From NCBI GenBank assembly GCA_019925105.1, contig JAHGAU010000023.1, forward strand, positions 434,001 to 498,000: DNA of 64,000 nt, given 5' to 3'. The position numbers and the translations under genes were made by a program. Position 1 is the stretch's first letter, and each line of letters begins with the position of its first letter. The notes under the pieces were generated by a model. The model had not been told where the DNA came from, ran no database searches, and saw only the letters and a program-made list of their open reading frames with translations. This DNA comes from Niebla homalea. Lineage: Eukaryota; Ascomycota; Lecanoromycetes; Lecanorales; Ramalinaceae. Below, piece by piece: positions 26,560 to 39,440 of the stretch.

Positions 26560-29500
26560 TATAATTATTATATAATTTTAATATTTTAAGTAATTAAAAA
26601 AGGAAAAACTTAATATATCCGCCGTTTTAATAATTAATATCGTAATTATTATAGCGAACGATTATAAAATGTTCTTTAAAAAGCTTATAAAAAACTTTAT
26701 TATATAAAAATAATTTAAAGAGAAGGTTTTAACGTTTTATTACGATTTTCTTAACGTATAAAATTTATAAAAGGTAAATAAAATTCTACCTTTTAAATTA
26801 ATCGATTATATTATTAAATTAAATGATAAGTCTCGGTTATTAATAAAAAAAGCGTTGAAAATATTAAAGGAATAAATAACCGTTATTAAAAAATATATTG
26901 ACAATATATTAAATAAAGGTTATACTAAGTTTAATATTTTATTATATACGGTATTAATTTTAATAATTAAGAAATTTAATAATAAGTTAAGAATATACGT
27001 TAATTATAAAGCGTTAAATACTTTAATAATTAAAAATAAAAATGTATTATCTTTAATTTATAAAATATTCTTAAGGTTATATTAAGTTTAAATATATATA
27101 AAATTCAATATTATAACCGCTTTTAATAAAATATGAATTAAGGAAAAATATAAATTAAAGATTGCCTTCCTTATAAAATATAAATTATATAAATATATTA
27201 TAATACCCTTTAAGCTTTATAATATATTAAATACGTTTTAATTTCTTATTAATAAAGTTCTTCGGGAATACCTTAATACTTTTTATATTACGTATTTAAA
27301 TAATATTTTAATATATAATAATAAAAAGGAGTTTTATATATAATATGTTTATTCGGTTTTACTTAAGTTAAAATAAATATATTTGTTCTTAAACGTTAAT
27401 AAATATGAATTTAATATAAAAAGGGTTAAGTATTTAAGGTTTATAGTTATAACGGATAATTTTAAAATAAATTATATAAAGGTTAACATTATTAAAAAGT
27501 AACGAATATTTAAGTATATTAAGGATATATAGGTATTTCTTAACTTTATTAACTTTTATAAAAGGTTTATTATTAATTATTTTTAAAATAATTACGTTTT
27601 TAATTAACTTAACAAAAATAATATTTAAATAGGAATTTAAATATTTATGGCCGCCGGATAGACTTAAATAAAGGGCTTTTAATATACTTAAAATAACCAT
27701 TATTACCGTTTTAATCCTAATATATTTTAACTTAAATAAAGAAACCTCATTAAAGATAAATACTTTAGATTATATAATCACCGCGGTTTTATTATAAAGG
27801 GATTCGGACGGGGTATTACGATTAATTATTTTCCTATTGAAAAAAATATCGTTTTAAAAGTATAACTACAAAATATATAATAAGGAATTATTAATAATCA
27901 TATAAACCTCTAAAAAATGATACCTTAAGCTTATGGGTATATTAATTAAAGACCTTATTAAAGTAATTATGGATTATAAAAACCTAAAGTATTTTATAAC
28001 GTTAAAATAATTAAATAAATAATAAACGAGATAAACTAAGTTCTTCTCGGAATTTAATTTCTAAATTATATATAGGCTAAGGAAATAAAACGTAAAACCC
28101 GATAGCTTAATAAGAAGGCCAGGGGACCTCTTTACTATAGAAAACGATAGTAAAAGTTACTTTTAAAGGTAAACGGTATTTAAGTCGTTAAACTTAAACT
28201 TAAGCCTTAAAATTAATTTAATAAAGATATTAATAAATAAGTCCGAAATTTACGTTTTAAATTTATATACGATGATTTATATTTTAAGCGAAGAATTATT
28301 TAAAGATAAAAAACTATTAAAATAATTATTTTTAAAGAACTTAAGAAAAAATATATTAAATAAAAAGTTGATAAAATAATTACTTAATAATATCTTTAAG
28401 TCTTAAGTTAAGTTATTATAACAAATTTAAAACGTTTGTATTAATAACGATATCGCTTAATATATTATATAATCTAAAGAAACCGGGTATAAAAAGATAT
28501 TTTTAAATATCGTAAAGAAAAACTTAATAAAGTTAAAATTAAATTATTATACCATAAAAGATAACTTACTTTACGTTATGGATAGATTATTTATCTTCGT
28601 TAATAATAAATTATATACGGATTTCGTCCGTTTAATTTATAAGTATTTAATTAAAAATTATGCGGGGAAAATAATAATATATAAATATTTAAGCTTATAA
28701 TATTATTAACCGTATATAATAAATTCAGTTACCTAATTCGTTAAATCTTATTATATTTATAAAATGTTTAAGGTATACTACGAGGGTAAGTACGGGCTAT
28801 TAAAGTTACTTTTTATTCCCGATAGATATTAAACGGATATTTTTATCGACTTTATTATTAAATTATTTAAGTATAAACGTTACGGGAAAATTTATGAGTA
28901 TATTATAATAATAGTCGATCGATTATTTAAGAAAAAGAAGTTTATATTATTAAATAAATTAAATATATTTATAATTATATAAGTTTTTATTAATTAAGTC
29001 TAGCGTAAAGAAGGGTATCCCGAATTTATTATCTTAAATAAAAATATATAATTTATATTATACTTTTAATAAAGACTTTGTTAAAAAGTAAATATAAAAT
29101 TAAAGCTTTCTATTAACTTTTACCCGGAGATTAATAATTAAACGGAGAATATTAATGGTATACTTAAATAATACTTACGATTCTATATAAACTATAATTA
29201 AGACGATTAAGTAAACTTCTTATTAATTATAGAATTTAAGGTAAACTTAATTATAAGTTTAATTATTCACTTTTTACTTTTTCTTATAATTAAAGCTTAT
29301 ATATTTCGATGGGGACTTAAAGCTTTAAAATTTATAGTATTTAATATATTTAAATAAAAGAAAAAAATAGAAATTTATAATATATTAACTAATAAAATTA
29401 AAAAATTTAAAGATTTTATAAAAAAGGAAATTAAATAAGCTTAAGAAATATAAATTATATAAATTAATAAATATTAATATTTTTTATTTTAATTTCGGGT

Positions 29501-29960
29501 TAAGAATATAATAATATTAAACATTAAGAATATTAAAATAAATCGTTTTTTAAAGTCGTTTAATCATAAGAACTTAAGGTTATTTATAATTATTTAGGTT
29601 ATCGATAACTTTATATATAAATTAAAGTTATTTAAATTAATAAAAAGCGTTTATCCTATTTTTTTATTTTTGTAAATTTTTTTTTATTATAATACGTAAA
29701 ACCCTTTACCCGGGCAGGTAATACCGTTCTTACCTCCTGTTGAAATAAATAATAAAGGAAAGGATTATATTATATAAGAGGTAATTAACTTTAAGATCGA
29801 TAAATATAATAAAGATTCTTTTATTGGAATAAAAGGGTGCCTTATATACTATATAAAGTATATAAAGTAGCCAGCTTAGAATATACATTTACCTTAATAT
29901 TTATATATTAACGTTACCGGTTACTTAAACCTTATCGCCGATTATTATTATTATTACTTG
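26560..29960 (+). pseudogene. pol relic of Gypsy2: RT, RNase H, integrase, chromodomain
   Basis: Domains in order: the pre-RT segment (VKKYIDxxLxKGY-like, about 26890), RT with Leu-Arg-x-Tyr-Val-Asn-Tyr (about 26985) and the catalytic box at 27293-27304 reading Tyr-Leu-Asn-Asn for YLDD; RNase H at about 27740-28300; integrase at about 28430-29350 with DFI, VDRL and the FYPEIN...TENINGILK...YLR stretch typical of Gypsy integrase; a chromodomain-like segment with EEVINFKIDKY at about 29750-29930. Stops come from Q, W and R codons. This architecture is that of chromoviruses, whose chromodomain is thought to direct insertion to heterochromatin. Confidence 0.75.
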
Positions 29961-30145
29961 AATAAATTAGGTTTATATTTAATATTTTAAACTCTTAATA
30001 ATTAAAGCTTATTATTATTTATCTTACTTATAAATTTATAAAGGTAGAAGTTAAAGCTTTAATTAATTTATTAAATTAAATAAATTAAAAAAATATATTA
30101 AACATTAAAGTTAAATCAGTTACTTTATATAATAATAATAGATAA

Positions 30146-30429
30146 TATAGAAAACTCATTATCGCTTACGATAGCTATTATAGTTACTATATATATAATA
30201 GGATCTTATTAATGGATAACTTATAGGAGCTCGCTATCGGCAAGCGGGAGGTAATATTACAGTATAAAAACTACGATGCTGATAGCTAAGAATCCAGTCA
30301 GTACGTTAGGCCCAATCGAGCCTAATATATGCCCTCCGTATACTTATATATATGCATATTATACCATAGATTTCTCTTTATAGTTGAAATTCAGTCATAT
30401 TCACCCTTACCCTTACTGAGTCCCTAACA
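30146..30429 (+). repeat. Probable 3' LTR of Gypsy2
   Basis: The right end reads CTGAGTCCCTAACA. A RIP-degraded inverse of it (TATAGAAAACTCA for TGTTAGGGACTCA) lies at 30146. A TATA-rich stretch is at 30345-30365. The right 200 bp keep CA and TG dinucleotides. The left limit is a best guess, and no target duplication can be checked because the other side is deleted. Confidence 0.5.
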
Positions 30430-32650
30430 TTTATATATTAAATATAAAAAAGGTTTTAATTATATATATAAATTATAAGTTACTTATAAGGTTTATAAAC
30501 GTAAATTATTATAAGGATATCTTTATAAAATAAATAAGTAGGTTAAAAATGCTATATATTAAAATTAAATATATTAAAAAAGAAATTAATAAAACTACGA
30601 ATAACCTATAAAAAATATTATTTAATAATTTAGATTATATATTTGATAAAATAATAAAGAAAATAGCCTTTAAAGTATAAAAGAATAAAAATAATATAGC
30701 CTAGTTTTAAAAAAGTAATAAAAAAAGATATCGTATTATATTAAAAAAGCTTTTTAAAAAAAATAAAGAAAAATAAAATTAGCGTTTATAATAATATATA
30801 AATTACGATATAATAATTAAAGGGTTAATTAACTTAAAACGTAAAGGGAAAGTTAACGGGAAAAAACATAAATAAAAAGAAAAAAATAGATATAAGAAAC
30901 TATAATTATAAAAGATAATTAATAATACGCCGGTACGGATATATAATGTGAAGTTAAATAATAATTACAAAATAAAATATATATAAATTAATTATAAATT
31001 TACGGAAGTATTAGAACTTAAAAAGTTACTTTATTATAAGGATAATAATTAATATATTAATAAAATTAAATACCTTAAAATAAAGGTAAAGTTAAAAAAG
31101 AAAAATATAATATAATAAGTTAAATTAAATAAGTAGCTTATAAATTATAAATTTAATTTAATTATTAATAAGTTACTTTATTAATATAAAAAGCGTTAGA
31201 TAATATATTTAATAAAAAAAACTATAAATACTTAAGGAAGTTTATAATAATACGGGATACTTCTTATTAAAAATTATATTAAAAAGAAATTATAATATTA
31301 TTATTAATAACCGGATATAATAAAAGATATTATAAAATATATATAAGGATACTTAATTTATATAAAATAAGCATATAAAAGCCGTACGGTTTTATTAAGT
31401 TTAATTAAGGTAAAAATCTTTTTTGACTTATTTAAGGGGGACTTTATTAACCCTTTTAAATAAACGTAAGGCGGTCTTTAATACGGTTTTAATATAATAA
31501 ATTATTTCTTACGATTTATATAGTTATTCTATATTACGTTAATTAAAGTTAAAAACGCAAGTATTACGTTAAAAAAGTATATAAATTATTACTTAAAACC
31601 TATTATATATATATAAATATCGGGAAAATATTTATAAATAAAAAGATAGAAAGTTTCCTTTAGTTATACGATATTTAATTTATCCTTATATTAAGTATAA
31701 TATATAAAATAATAAATATAATAAAGTTTAATAATTCAAATTAATAAAATATAATAAAGGAAACGTAAACTTAACAAAAATATAATTAAATATAAGTAAA
31801 AAGATTAACGATATTAGGTATTAACTTAAAATATATTAAATATTTAAAATAAGCCCTTATTAATATTTTTTTAAGGTTAAATTGAACGTTATATATAAAT
31901 AGAATATAATTAAATTAAGGGTTAAAGTATATATTATAAAAAGAATAATACCGCCTTTAGAAAAAGCAATATATAAAGCCATTTAAAGATTTATAATAAA
32001 CCGGGTGTTACGTGCAGGATGCAGACAGGGTAGATCTCATCATGGTTTGCGGTATTAGCAAGCATGGTGGCCTAGCGTCTTGGCATGCGTACCCACATAA
32101 CTATCAACACCGTTCATAGTTGCAATCCAGGCAGTTACCACTCCACCCTCAATACCTGCACTTCGTCTTTTCCCTGACACCGGGTAAATATTAAAGAGGA
32201 GTTATAAAAGAAATTAAACGTAATAAAAAATTAAACAAAAGAGACGTTAAAATAAGGGAATATAAAATTAAAACTTATTAAAGGAAGGATAACTGGTTAT
32301 ATAATAGGATTCTATTTTAAATCTTAGAAAACTTAAGCCCCGTTGGGTTAGACTATTGATTATTAAAGGCTTTATAAAAAAGTATAAAGTTTTATATAGA
32401 TTAAAAAAAAAACTTTTATACTTAATTTATTTTATAAGGATTATTTTAAAATATTTATATTACGTACTAAGTATTTTAAATCCTTTAATAAGTTAAAGCT
32501 TGAAGTAATAAAGAAAATTAATATCCGGTATATATAAATAAAGAATACCTTAATCCTTTAAAAACCGTTATAATTATCGATAATATAATTAAAAAAAAAG
32601 GAAATATATATAAATAATATAATACTATTTCCTTGATATTTTTATTTTAT
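30430..32650 (+). pseudogene. RNase H (end) and integrase relic of element Q
   Basis: Parallel to P 18348-20350. The RNase H tail is at about 30430-30680, and the integrase at about 30980-32560, disrupted by the solo LTR at 32006-32179. Stops are present throughout. The intact target CCGGG appears without the insertion in P at about 19923 and, inverted, in M. Confidence 0.65.
32006..32179 (+). repeat. Solo LTR, TRIM family, with CCGGG target duplication
   Basis: 174 bp starting TGTTACG and ending CCCTGACA, flanked by perfect 5-bp copies of CCGGG (32001-32005, 32180-32184). P and M carry the empty site. Its 3' half matches the LTRs of the TRIM at 38064-39272. It is hardly RIPed (many CA and TG) inside a heavily RIPed host, so it arrived after most of the RIP or is too short to be targeted. 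Confidence 0.85.
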
Positions 32651-32779
32651 TTATTTCTATATTTTAATATATTAAAGAACTTAAGAAAATATAGATTTAA
32701 AAATTAAAAAAAAAGGGGAAAGGAATAAATTATAAACTATATAAGAATAAAAGTATAAAAGTTTATAATTATTTATAAT

Positions 32780-35700
32780 CAAAATATTTCCTTAAAAAAA
32801 AGAAAAAGCGTATTAATAATAATATATAAATAAAAGTATAAATAAGTATTAAGGTTATATATTAAAAAATTTACTTAAAAGGACGTTTTTCTTACGGATT
32901 ATAAATTTAAATATTAAAATTATTATAGATATTACGTTAAGAATATAAGTAAAATATACCGTTAATATAAATATAAAAATTATTTTAAATAGTAGGTGGT
33001 TAAGGCCGTAATTATACACTTAAGATAGGAGAATATATCCAGAATTATCCTTTATTACGGTAACTATAAGCCATAAAACCGTATTAATTATCCAACCTTA
33101 AGAACAGGGGAGAAGGCGGAGTAGGAGGATTAATATATATATAAGGATATAATTTAAAACAAAAATAACCTATTATTAAAGAAACGACCCGACGGGTAAG
33201 CCCGGTAATATAACTAAAAGAATTAATAAAGTTTAAATTACTTAAAGATTAATTAAGGCTTTAATCTATAAATAACTATATATATATCCTCTTAATAAAA
33301 TATATATTAAAGTTAAAATTGTAATGAAACACTTAATAACTTTAGTTAAAAGTTAAGGTTAATTAGTATAAACTATATACAATAAGCTTAAGAATTATTT
33401 AAAACGTAAAGTTTATTAAGGTGGGCGATATAGAATTAAAAAGGGACGTAGACCTTTTTTTAAAGTATAATCGTATTATTTACGGAAATAACCTTAATTA
33501 AAAACGGTTAAAGAATTATATTTAAGTTAAGCATTTTAAAGGTTATTATATGTATAAAAACGAGGCAGAAAAAGAAGCTTATTAAAAGAAGAATACTTAT
33601 AAAAATAGAAATAAAAACTACCGTACGCGTATAACGTAAATAATGGATTTAAAAAAAGGAAAAATTAATAAAGAAACTTAAGTAAATATATTATTTAAAC
33701 GAGGAACCGGTTAATAATTACTTTATATATAAGAGGGAAAAACGACTTATTAAAATTAAGGTTATTAAAACTTAAGTTAAAGATATCCTTAATTAAGTTT
33801 AAATTGGATAAACGATATTATTTCTTCTTAAATAACTATCTATGAAACTTAATTAAAATATTAATGCTTAAAAAGGACGGGCTATATTTTATACGGGCTT
33901 TTTTATATTAATTAAACTCGTACGACCAAAATAAACCGGTAATATCAGTAAAACCGGATTAATACAGAAATAATTAACGTACTTAAACTAAAAAAATAAT
34001 CGAATAAACAGGCGAAAAATAAACGATATAAATATTTAAATTAATTAAACGGAAAATAAAGAAGATAAACGGAATAATTAAGATTATTAAAATAATTAAA
34101 TAATAAAACGGGATAATTAAGGATTAAAAGCAGGTTATAATAATAATAATTAAATATTAAATATAAAGGATAAAGAAGGGGGTATCTATTAAAATTATAA
34201 TTATTAAGTTAATTATAAATTATAATTAATTATAAAATACGTATAATTTCTTATATTAAACTTATAATTAATATCGGGATTAAGGAGTATATAATATATT
34301 GGAGAAAAAGCGTTTATTTAAATTTTATCCCGATATTAAAAATCTATAAAAAGGAATTAACGATAATTAATTAAAAAGTAAATTAATTTATATATACTTA
34401 AATAAAAACTATAAATACCCAATTAATATTTAAAGATATAATTTAAATAAATATTATTTAATAAACCCTTATTACGGCGGTAATTAATAAAGGTAAAATA
34501 ATAATTATTGTCGATTTATTAATATTTAATATATACCCGGGCCCCGGTACGTATACGGGAGGCGTAAACTTAAACATATACTATAAAAAGCTCTTGAAAA
34601 TAAAAAAATTAAAATAGATTAAGATTATAGGGAATTATAAAATATAACTTTAAATATATTAACCGATTATTAAATAAATAGACCCTTATAATAATAGTTA
34701 TATATTTATTTAATTTAATAAGGTTAATAACGAAAGAGTACTTATTAAAGTATAAGGATATAATTAATGTAATTATTATGAATATAATTAAAGAATCTTA
34801 TATAAGATTTTAAAGACTATAAATAAATTAATATAAATATAAAGTAAATAAGTAATATAAAAATTATTAATTTATATATACCTTTTAAAGGATTCCGATA
34901 AATTAATCATAAGTTTAATTTAAATTAAGTTTATATAAAAGAAGTTTAAAAAGTTAAAAATTAAAAAAATTAAAGAAATAAAGAAGTTTAAAGAAGTAAG
35001 GAAGAGTAAAGAAAATAACTAAGCGAAAAGGATAAAATAAACGGTTATACAGTACGATTATAAAATAAGTAAATAATCGGACATTATTTTTAACGTTTTA
35101 CTTATTAACGGAACCGGTTAAGATAGAACTTAATAAAGATAACAAGTAATATTATTATATTTAGGAAGAACCCCTTTTAATATATTTTTTAAAAATATTT
35201 ATATTAAAACGATTGTATATAAGGTATTAAGAGAATATAAAAATATATTTTATTTATAAATAAATACGGCCTTAAGGGTACTTAATAGATTAATTAATTA
35301 AAGGAAAAGTATATAAATAAATAAAATTAAATATTAAAAACTATAATAAGGAATATACCTTTATGGAACATTATTAAGTATAATATAAAACGTTAGAGGA
35401 GTTCATACGGAGATTAGAAAGGTACCCAAAGAGGCAAAGACTGATAATTAACTTATTTATTATTATTTTTTTTCTTCTCTTCCTTTACTTTCTTAACGGA
35501 TAAATCACTATACCCCTTCAGTATTTCCCTAAAAAGATATAACGAACCAGTACAGAGATAATACCTATAGATAGGTATAAATTATACGACGACTTATAGT
35601 ACTTTCTTAATTACGTTAATAAAAGAAACATTAAAATTTATAAAATAAAAAATTTAAATAAAGTTTACCCAATAGCCTCCCTAAGACGTACTTAACGTTA

Positions 35701-36100
35701 CGTAACGGATTTACGTAAGATATACTTATTAATAATAAAATTAAAGAGGAAAAAAAGACACCAGAAGTATATAAATAGAAAAGTAAAGTAAAGAATGGCC
35801 GGTTATAAGTTCAATCCTTATAAAGGGCGGTATTTCTAATCTTTTAATAAGCGGAATAAAACATATTATACCTTTAAACGGATTAGATATATTATACTTA
35901 AAGAAAATATTAATACGGGCAGTTTAAGCCTTAAAATAAATAAATATAAAGTACCGTAATCGTTATTATTAATAATTAGAATAATAAGGGGATTACCTTT
36001 AAGAAGATTAAGGCTTAATATATATATTTATTACTACCAGGTAAGACTTGAAAATAAGGCTATAAAGAGAGTAAATAAATACGTATATGAACGGGGTTAA
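32780..36100 (+). pseudogene. Decayed ORF downstream of integrase, element Q
   Basis: Counterpart of P 20690-24050. Near 33055-33090 the same Tyr-Gly-Asn-Tyr ... Asn-Tyr pattern (former CX2CX7C) is seen. Patches around 33000-33200 and 35400-35560 are less mutated than the P copy. Many stops; protein family not recognised. Confidence 0.45.
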
Positions 36101-36336
36101 GGGATAAGAATTACTTAACTGTAATACGTAATATTAAAGGGGCAAATTTATTATAAAGGAAATAAAGGGCAGGTAATTATTAGGTTAACGTTTTCTCAAT
36201 TTTTATATTTATAATAAATTAAGCTATATAGTAAATATTATAAATGATTAAATAAATAACTAATATATATATAAATATATATAATATAATCCGGAATAGA
36301 ATAATATTAAAAGTAATATTTTATTATAAAGGGAGT

Positions 36337-36586
36337 TAAAAAGGGGGAGAATATAAAAGATATTAAATTTACGGATAAATATATAAAGGAATGGAAATAT
36401 TAAAAAGGTTAATTAAGGATAAAATCAATTTATATATACTTTAAAAAGGAAAAGTATAATAGATTATTCTAATAAGTAACCTATATCTTATTAATTTATA
36501 TAGGGGCTGCGGCCCATCTTCAATTGCACTCCATTGCTACCTGTTATTCCATCACTTTTGCTCTTTCAACTCCTCCCATCTTTTCT
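36337..36586 (+). repeat. 3' LTR of element Q
   Basis: 250 bp, gap-free match to 11105-11354 and 24238-24487. The last 80 bases (36500-36586) are nearly unmutated and end CATCTTTTCT. The flank begins AAGTT. No matching 5' LTR remains. Confidence 0.8.
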
Positions 36587-37660
36587 AAGTTAAATATATT
36601 TTTTTTAAAAAAGTTTATAATAGAAATTATTATTTTTAAGGATTATAATTAATTTATCGGTAATTATAATAATATAACAATAATTAATAGGAATTTTATT
36701 TTTAGAATTATTTATGATTAATATTTAAGTTTCTTATATTTTTTCTACGTTTATTATAGGGATTTAATTTTGCTTTTCAAAGTTATGATTTTCTTATTAA
36801 GATATAGGTTTAAATAATATTATTTACTTATCTTATTCGTAATTATTATTATATAAAAATAACTTTATTACGTTAATTTACCTACTTTCACTTAAAGAAA
36901 TATTTATATAACGGTAATAAATCCTTATATAATTAGTTAATCTTCTAATTAATAATATAAAAATAATTATAAAGTTCTAATTAATATATTTCTTTAAAAA
37001 TATATATAAAAGTTAAAAAATCTGATATTTAATTTATTTATAGTTTTTATACTTTACGTTATATAAGTTTAATAAAGTTATATTATAAATATTTAACTTT
37101 TTTTAAATTAGGTTATATTATAATTATATAATTAAGTATTTTATTTATTAGTTACGTTTACTTAAAGCTTTCTAATAATAGGCTCGTCCGAGTTAATTTT
37201 CTTAATTTTCATTTATATTAATAGCGTTATAAACCTCGGATTTATTAAAACTAAAATAAATATATATATTTTATACTAAAGATTTATATTTATCATTGCT
37301 TTATTATTACTTGAATCCTTTTATAAATGATTATTATTATCTTTTATTAACTTTAACTTTTATATCTTATTTAATTGAAGACCGTTACTTAACGTTAAAA
37401 CGTTACCGTATTAATTATTAAGAATATTAATAATTATAAACGCGTTAAGTATAAAAATAATCATATTAATTAATATAATGATTGTTTATAATATTCTTTT
37501 TAATTTACCCCTTTAATAAAACCTGATTTTCGATAATAATTTTCTTTTATTCATTAATTTTTTTAATTTAAACAAATAATAGCTTAAAGCGTTTTAATTA
37601 TTATACTTTATACTTTTTATTATTATTTTAAAAGCTAAAACTAATTAATATTTTTACTGT
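36587..37660. other. AT-rich RIPed spacer
   Basis: Stops in all frames, no repeats I could match within the window, no protein motif. Probably old transposon sequence. Confidence 0.5.
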
Positions 37661-38063
37661 TAAGCACCTATGGGTAATCATGAGCAAGTCTGAGACCTGC
37701 TCGGATCGAGTGAATAAAAAAAATGGATTTATTCACTCAGACCGCTCGTAAATTACTTATAAACATCCAGGAAAACTTACGAGCGCTTTAAGCGGTCCTA
37801 AGCGGGTTAAAAAAAAGTAAAAATAAAAAACGTTTAAAACGGTAAAATAACGGTTTTTATTTATTATGAATTTTTTTTATTTAAACTTTCTTAACAGCGG
37901 GTATTACCGTTACCCCCCCTATAAGCCATAATATTTAACGTTTTTAAAAATAAATTTCAGATTCGGTTAATTTAGGTAAAAGTTACCCTTAAAGCTAGTA
38001 ATTTATCCTTAAGGGGGGGGGTAATTAAAGGGGGTAATTTAATTAAAAAAAACGTTAAGTTAA
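37661..38063 (+). repeat. Dispersed repeat, arm A, related inverted to 50266-50360
   Basis: Its right 90 bp (37975-38063: a G9 tract, GGTAATTAAAGGGGGTAA, then an A-run and AACGTTA) is the reverse complement of 50266-50360. The left part holds several short inverted repeats (GACCGCTCGTAA ... TTACGAGCG...AGCGGTC, 37740-37800) and a hairpin. It is partly spared from RIP. Arm B, its continuation, is displaced to 39273 by the TRIM. Confidence 0.65.
37708..37738. repeat. 11-bp perfect hairpin
   Basis: GAGTGAATAAA (37708-37718) pairs with TTTATTCACTC (37728-37738) around a 9-nt loop. Confidence 0.7.
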
Positions 38064-38226
38064 TATTACGTCCAAGCAGTACAGATAGCAATACAGGCAT
38101 AGCGTAGGGGCTTAAGGCTATATATGCTTGGCGCGTACCCATATAATTAGCAATACCGTTTATAGTTATAATCCAGGCAGTTACCACTTTACCCTTAATA
38201 CCTATACTTCGTCTTTTTCCCTAATA
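38064..38226 (+). repeat. 5' LTR of the TRIM-like element
   Basis: 163 bp. It matches 39110-39272 and the 3' half of 32006-32179 (shared AATCCAGGCAGTTACCACT and CTTCGTCTTTTTCCCT). The terminal CCCTAATA is the RIPed form of CCCTGACA. Confidence 0.85.
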
Positions 38227-39109
38227 AATAATAGTAATAATTAAGTTCCGATTTTATTTATATCGTTATATATAAGAGGGACTATAAATATACTCTTATT
38301 GATATTATTTTACCGATATTAACGGCTTAAATTCTAGTATATAAAGTACCTGGCTTTATAAATTATGACTTCTTAATACCCTTTAGCTTAACGGATTATA
38401 ATTATACCTAACGTAATAAATTAATAGATAATACGTTTTCCTTTTAATAACGGCTTTTTACTTTTAAAGATCCGTAAATATAATAATTAATAGTTATTAA
38501 CTTTATTTCCGGATATTTAATACTTATAACGGGCAATAAAGACTTTATATTTATAAAGGTTAATAGGGACGTAAGTTAAGTATAACGGGTAAAGAAGGAT
38601 ACTTTAAAACTATACGCTATAAAATTAATATAAAGATTTCGTAATATTAATACGTTAAAAGGTCGATATAAACACTTTATTATACTTATACGTCTTATAG
38701 TCGGTATAAAGGCTATATAAAGAGTATAGCCTATTATAACGGTAATTATTAAGTTATTACTTAATCTATAATATATGATAATTACGGCTTTAATTAATTA
38801 AGCTATAAAAATAAAAGTACGGTATAAGTAAGGGCAAGGATCAGGACGTATTTTTACCCGGTAAAACCACGGAGATCTCGTTTTTAAATGATTTAACTTA
38901 AATCCAATCGCTTAAATCCACGATTATTTCTGAGGTAATAATTCTCGTCAGTATTTTACTTTATTACTTAATAACTATATATCCCTTTAACATATTAAGT
39001 ATACTTAGAACTTCGTTAACCTTACCGTTATTACTAAGTATAGTAAAAGTAATAATATTATGGTAGATAGTCCGACGTAAACGTCGGCTTTTTCTTTTTT
39101 ATGGACACT

Positions 39110-39272
39110 TATTACGTATAAGCAGTATAGATACCAATATAGGTATAACGCAGGGGCTTAAGGCTATATATACTTGGCGCGCACCTATATAATTAGCAAC
39201 ACCGTCCATAATTGCAATCCAGGCAGTTACCACTCCACCCTCAATACCTACGCTTCGTCTTTTTCCCTGACA
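39110..39272 (+). repeat. 3' LTR of the TRIM-like element
   Basis: 163 bp, ending CCCTGACA. It is less mutated than its 5' partner. Immediately upstream in the interior, 39072-39087 forms a perfect CCGACGT/ACGTCGG hairpin followed by a T-rich run. Confidence 0.85.
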
Positions 39273-39440
39273 GTTAAAAAAAATAAAACTTATAAGAATC
39301 CAAGAAACTCACGAGCAAGCCGGATATTTGCGAGCGCTTAGAACGCTTAAAGACCAAGTAAAGGGGGATATAAGCTCAATTTACTCAACCTGCTCGTTTA
39401 CACTCGGAATGCTTATATACTGGTTTATAAATTTATGGAT
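39273..39440 (+). repeat. Dispersed repeat, arm B, inverted copy at 50123-50265
   Basis: Reverse-complementary to 50123-50265 (for example CCGGATATTTGCGAGCGCTTA against TAAGCATTCGCGAATATCCGG). It follows the TRIM target duplication and continues arm A. It is moderately spared from RIP. Confidence 0.75.

Larger units (their letters stand above)
26461..30429 (+). mobile_element. 5'-truncated chromovirus-type Gypsy element (Gypsy2)
   Basis: A second Ty3/Gypsy lineage. It begins inside the protease/RT region without a 5' LTR, continues through RNase H, integrase and a chromodomain-like segment, and ends in a 3' LTR whose last bases are CCCTAACA at 30429. It lies inside the large family: its right end abuts Q at the RNase H position equivalent to P 18348, and its left end abuts the M fragment. 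The 5' part of Gypsy2 and the adjoining parts of M and Q are therefore missing. Confidence 0.7.
30430..36586 (+). mobile_element. 3' half of a third copy of the large Gypsy family (Q)
   Basis: Collinear with P from position 18348 (RNase H) to the 3' LTR, same strand, with mostly C/T and G/A differences. It has RNase H end, integrase, downstream ORF and 3' LTR (36337-36586). The 5' part is absent because Gypsy2 abuts it. A 174-bp solo LTR is inserted in the integrase at 32006-32179. Confidence 0.8.
38064..39272 (+). mobile_element. Complete non-autonomous LTR element (TRIM-like), 1209 bp
   Basis: Two 163-bp direct LTRs (38064-38226, 39110-39272) around an 883-bp interior without a convincing ORF, flanked by perfect GTTAA duplications (38059-38063, 39273-39277). 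The related repeat at 50123-50360 lacks the insertion and joins arms A and B directly, giving an empty site. The ends read TATTACG...CCCTAATA (left LTR) and TATTACG...CCCTGACA (right LTR), RIPed forms of TGT...ACA ends. The interior has no RT or integrase trace. Confidence 0.85.

Noticed and set aside
27434..27700. 88-codon open frame (-)
   Set aside because: Antisense to the RT/RNase H of Gypsy2.
30146..30429. Solo Copia LTR on the minus strand
   Set aside because: The segment fits better as the plus-strand 3' LTR of Gypsy2, since it directly follows the chromodomain region and ends in CCCTAACA.
37972..38187. 71-codon open frame (-)
   Set aside because: Lies across arm A of a dispersed repeat and the TRIM 5' LTR; not a gene.
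39072..39100. Rho-independent terminator
   Set aside because: It has the right look (stem plus T-run), but the context is a eukaryotic LTR element, where such terminators do not operate.
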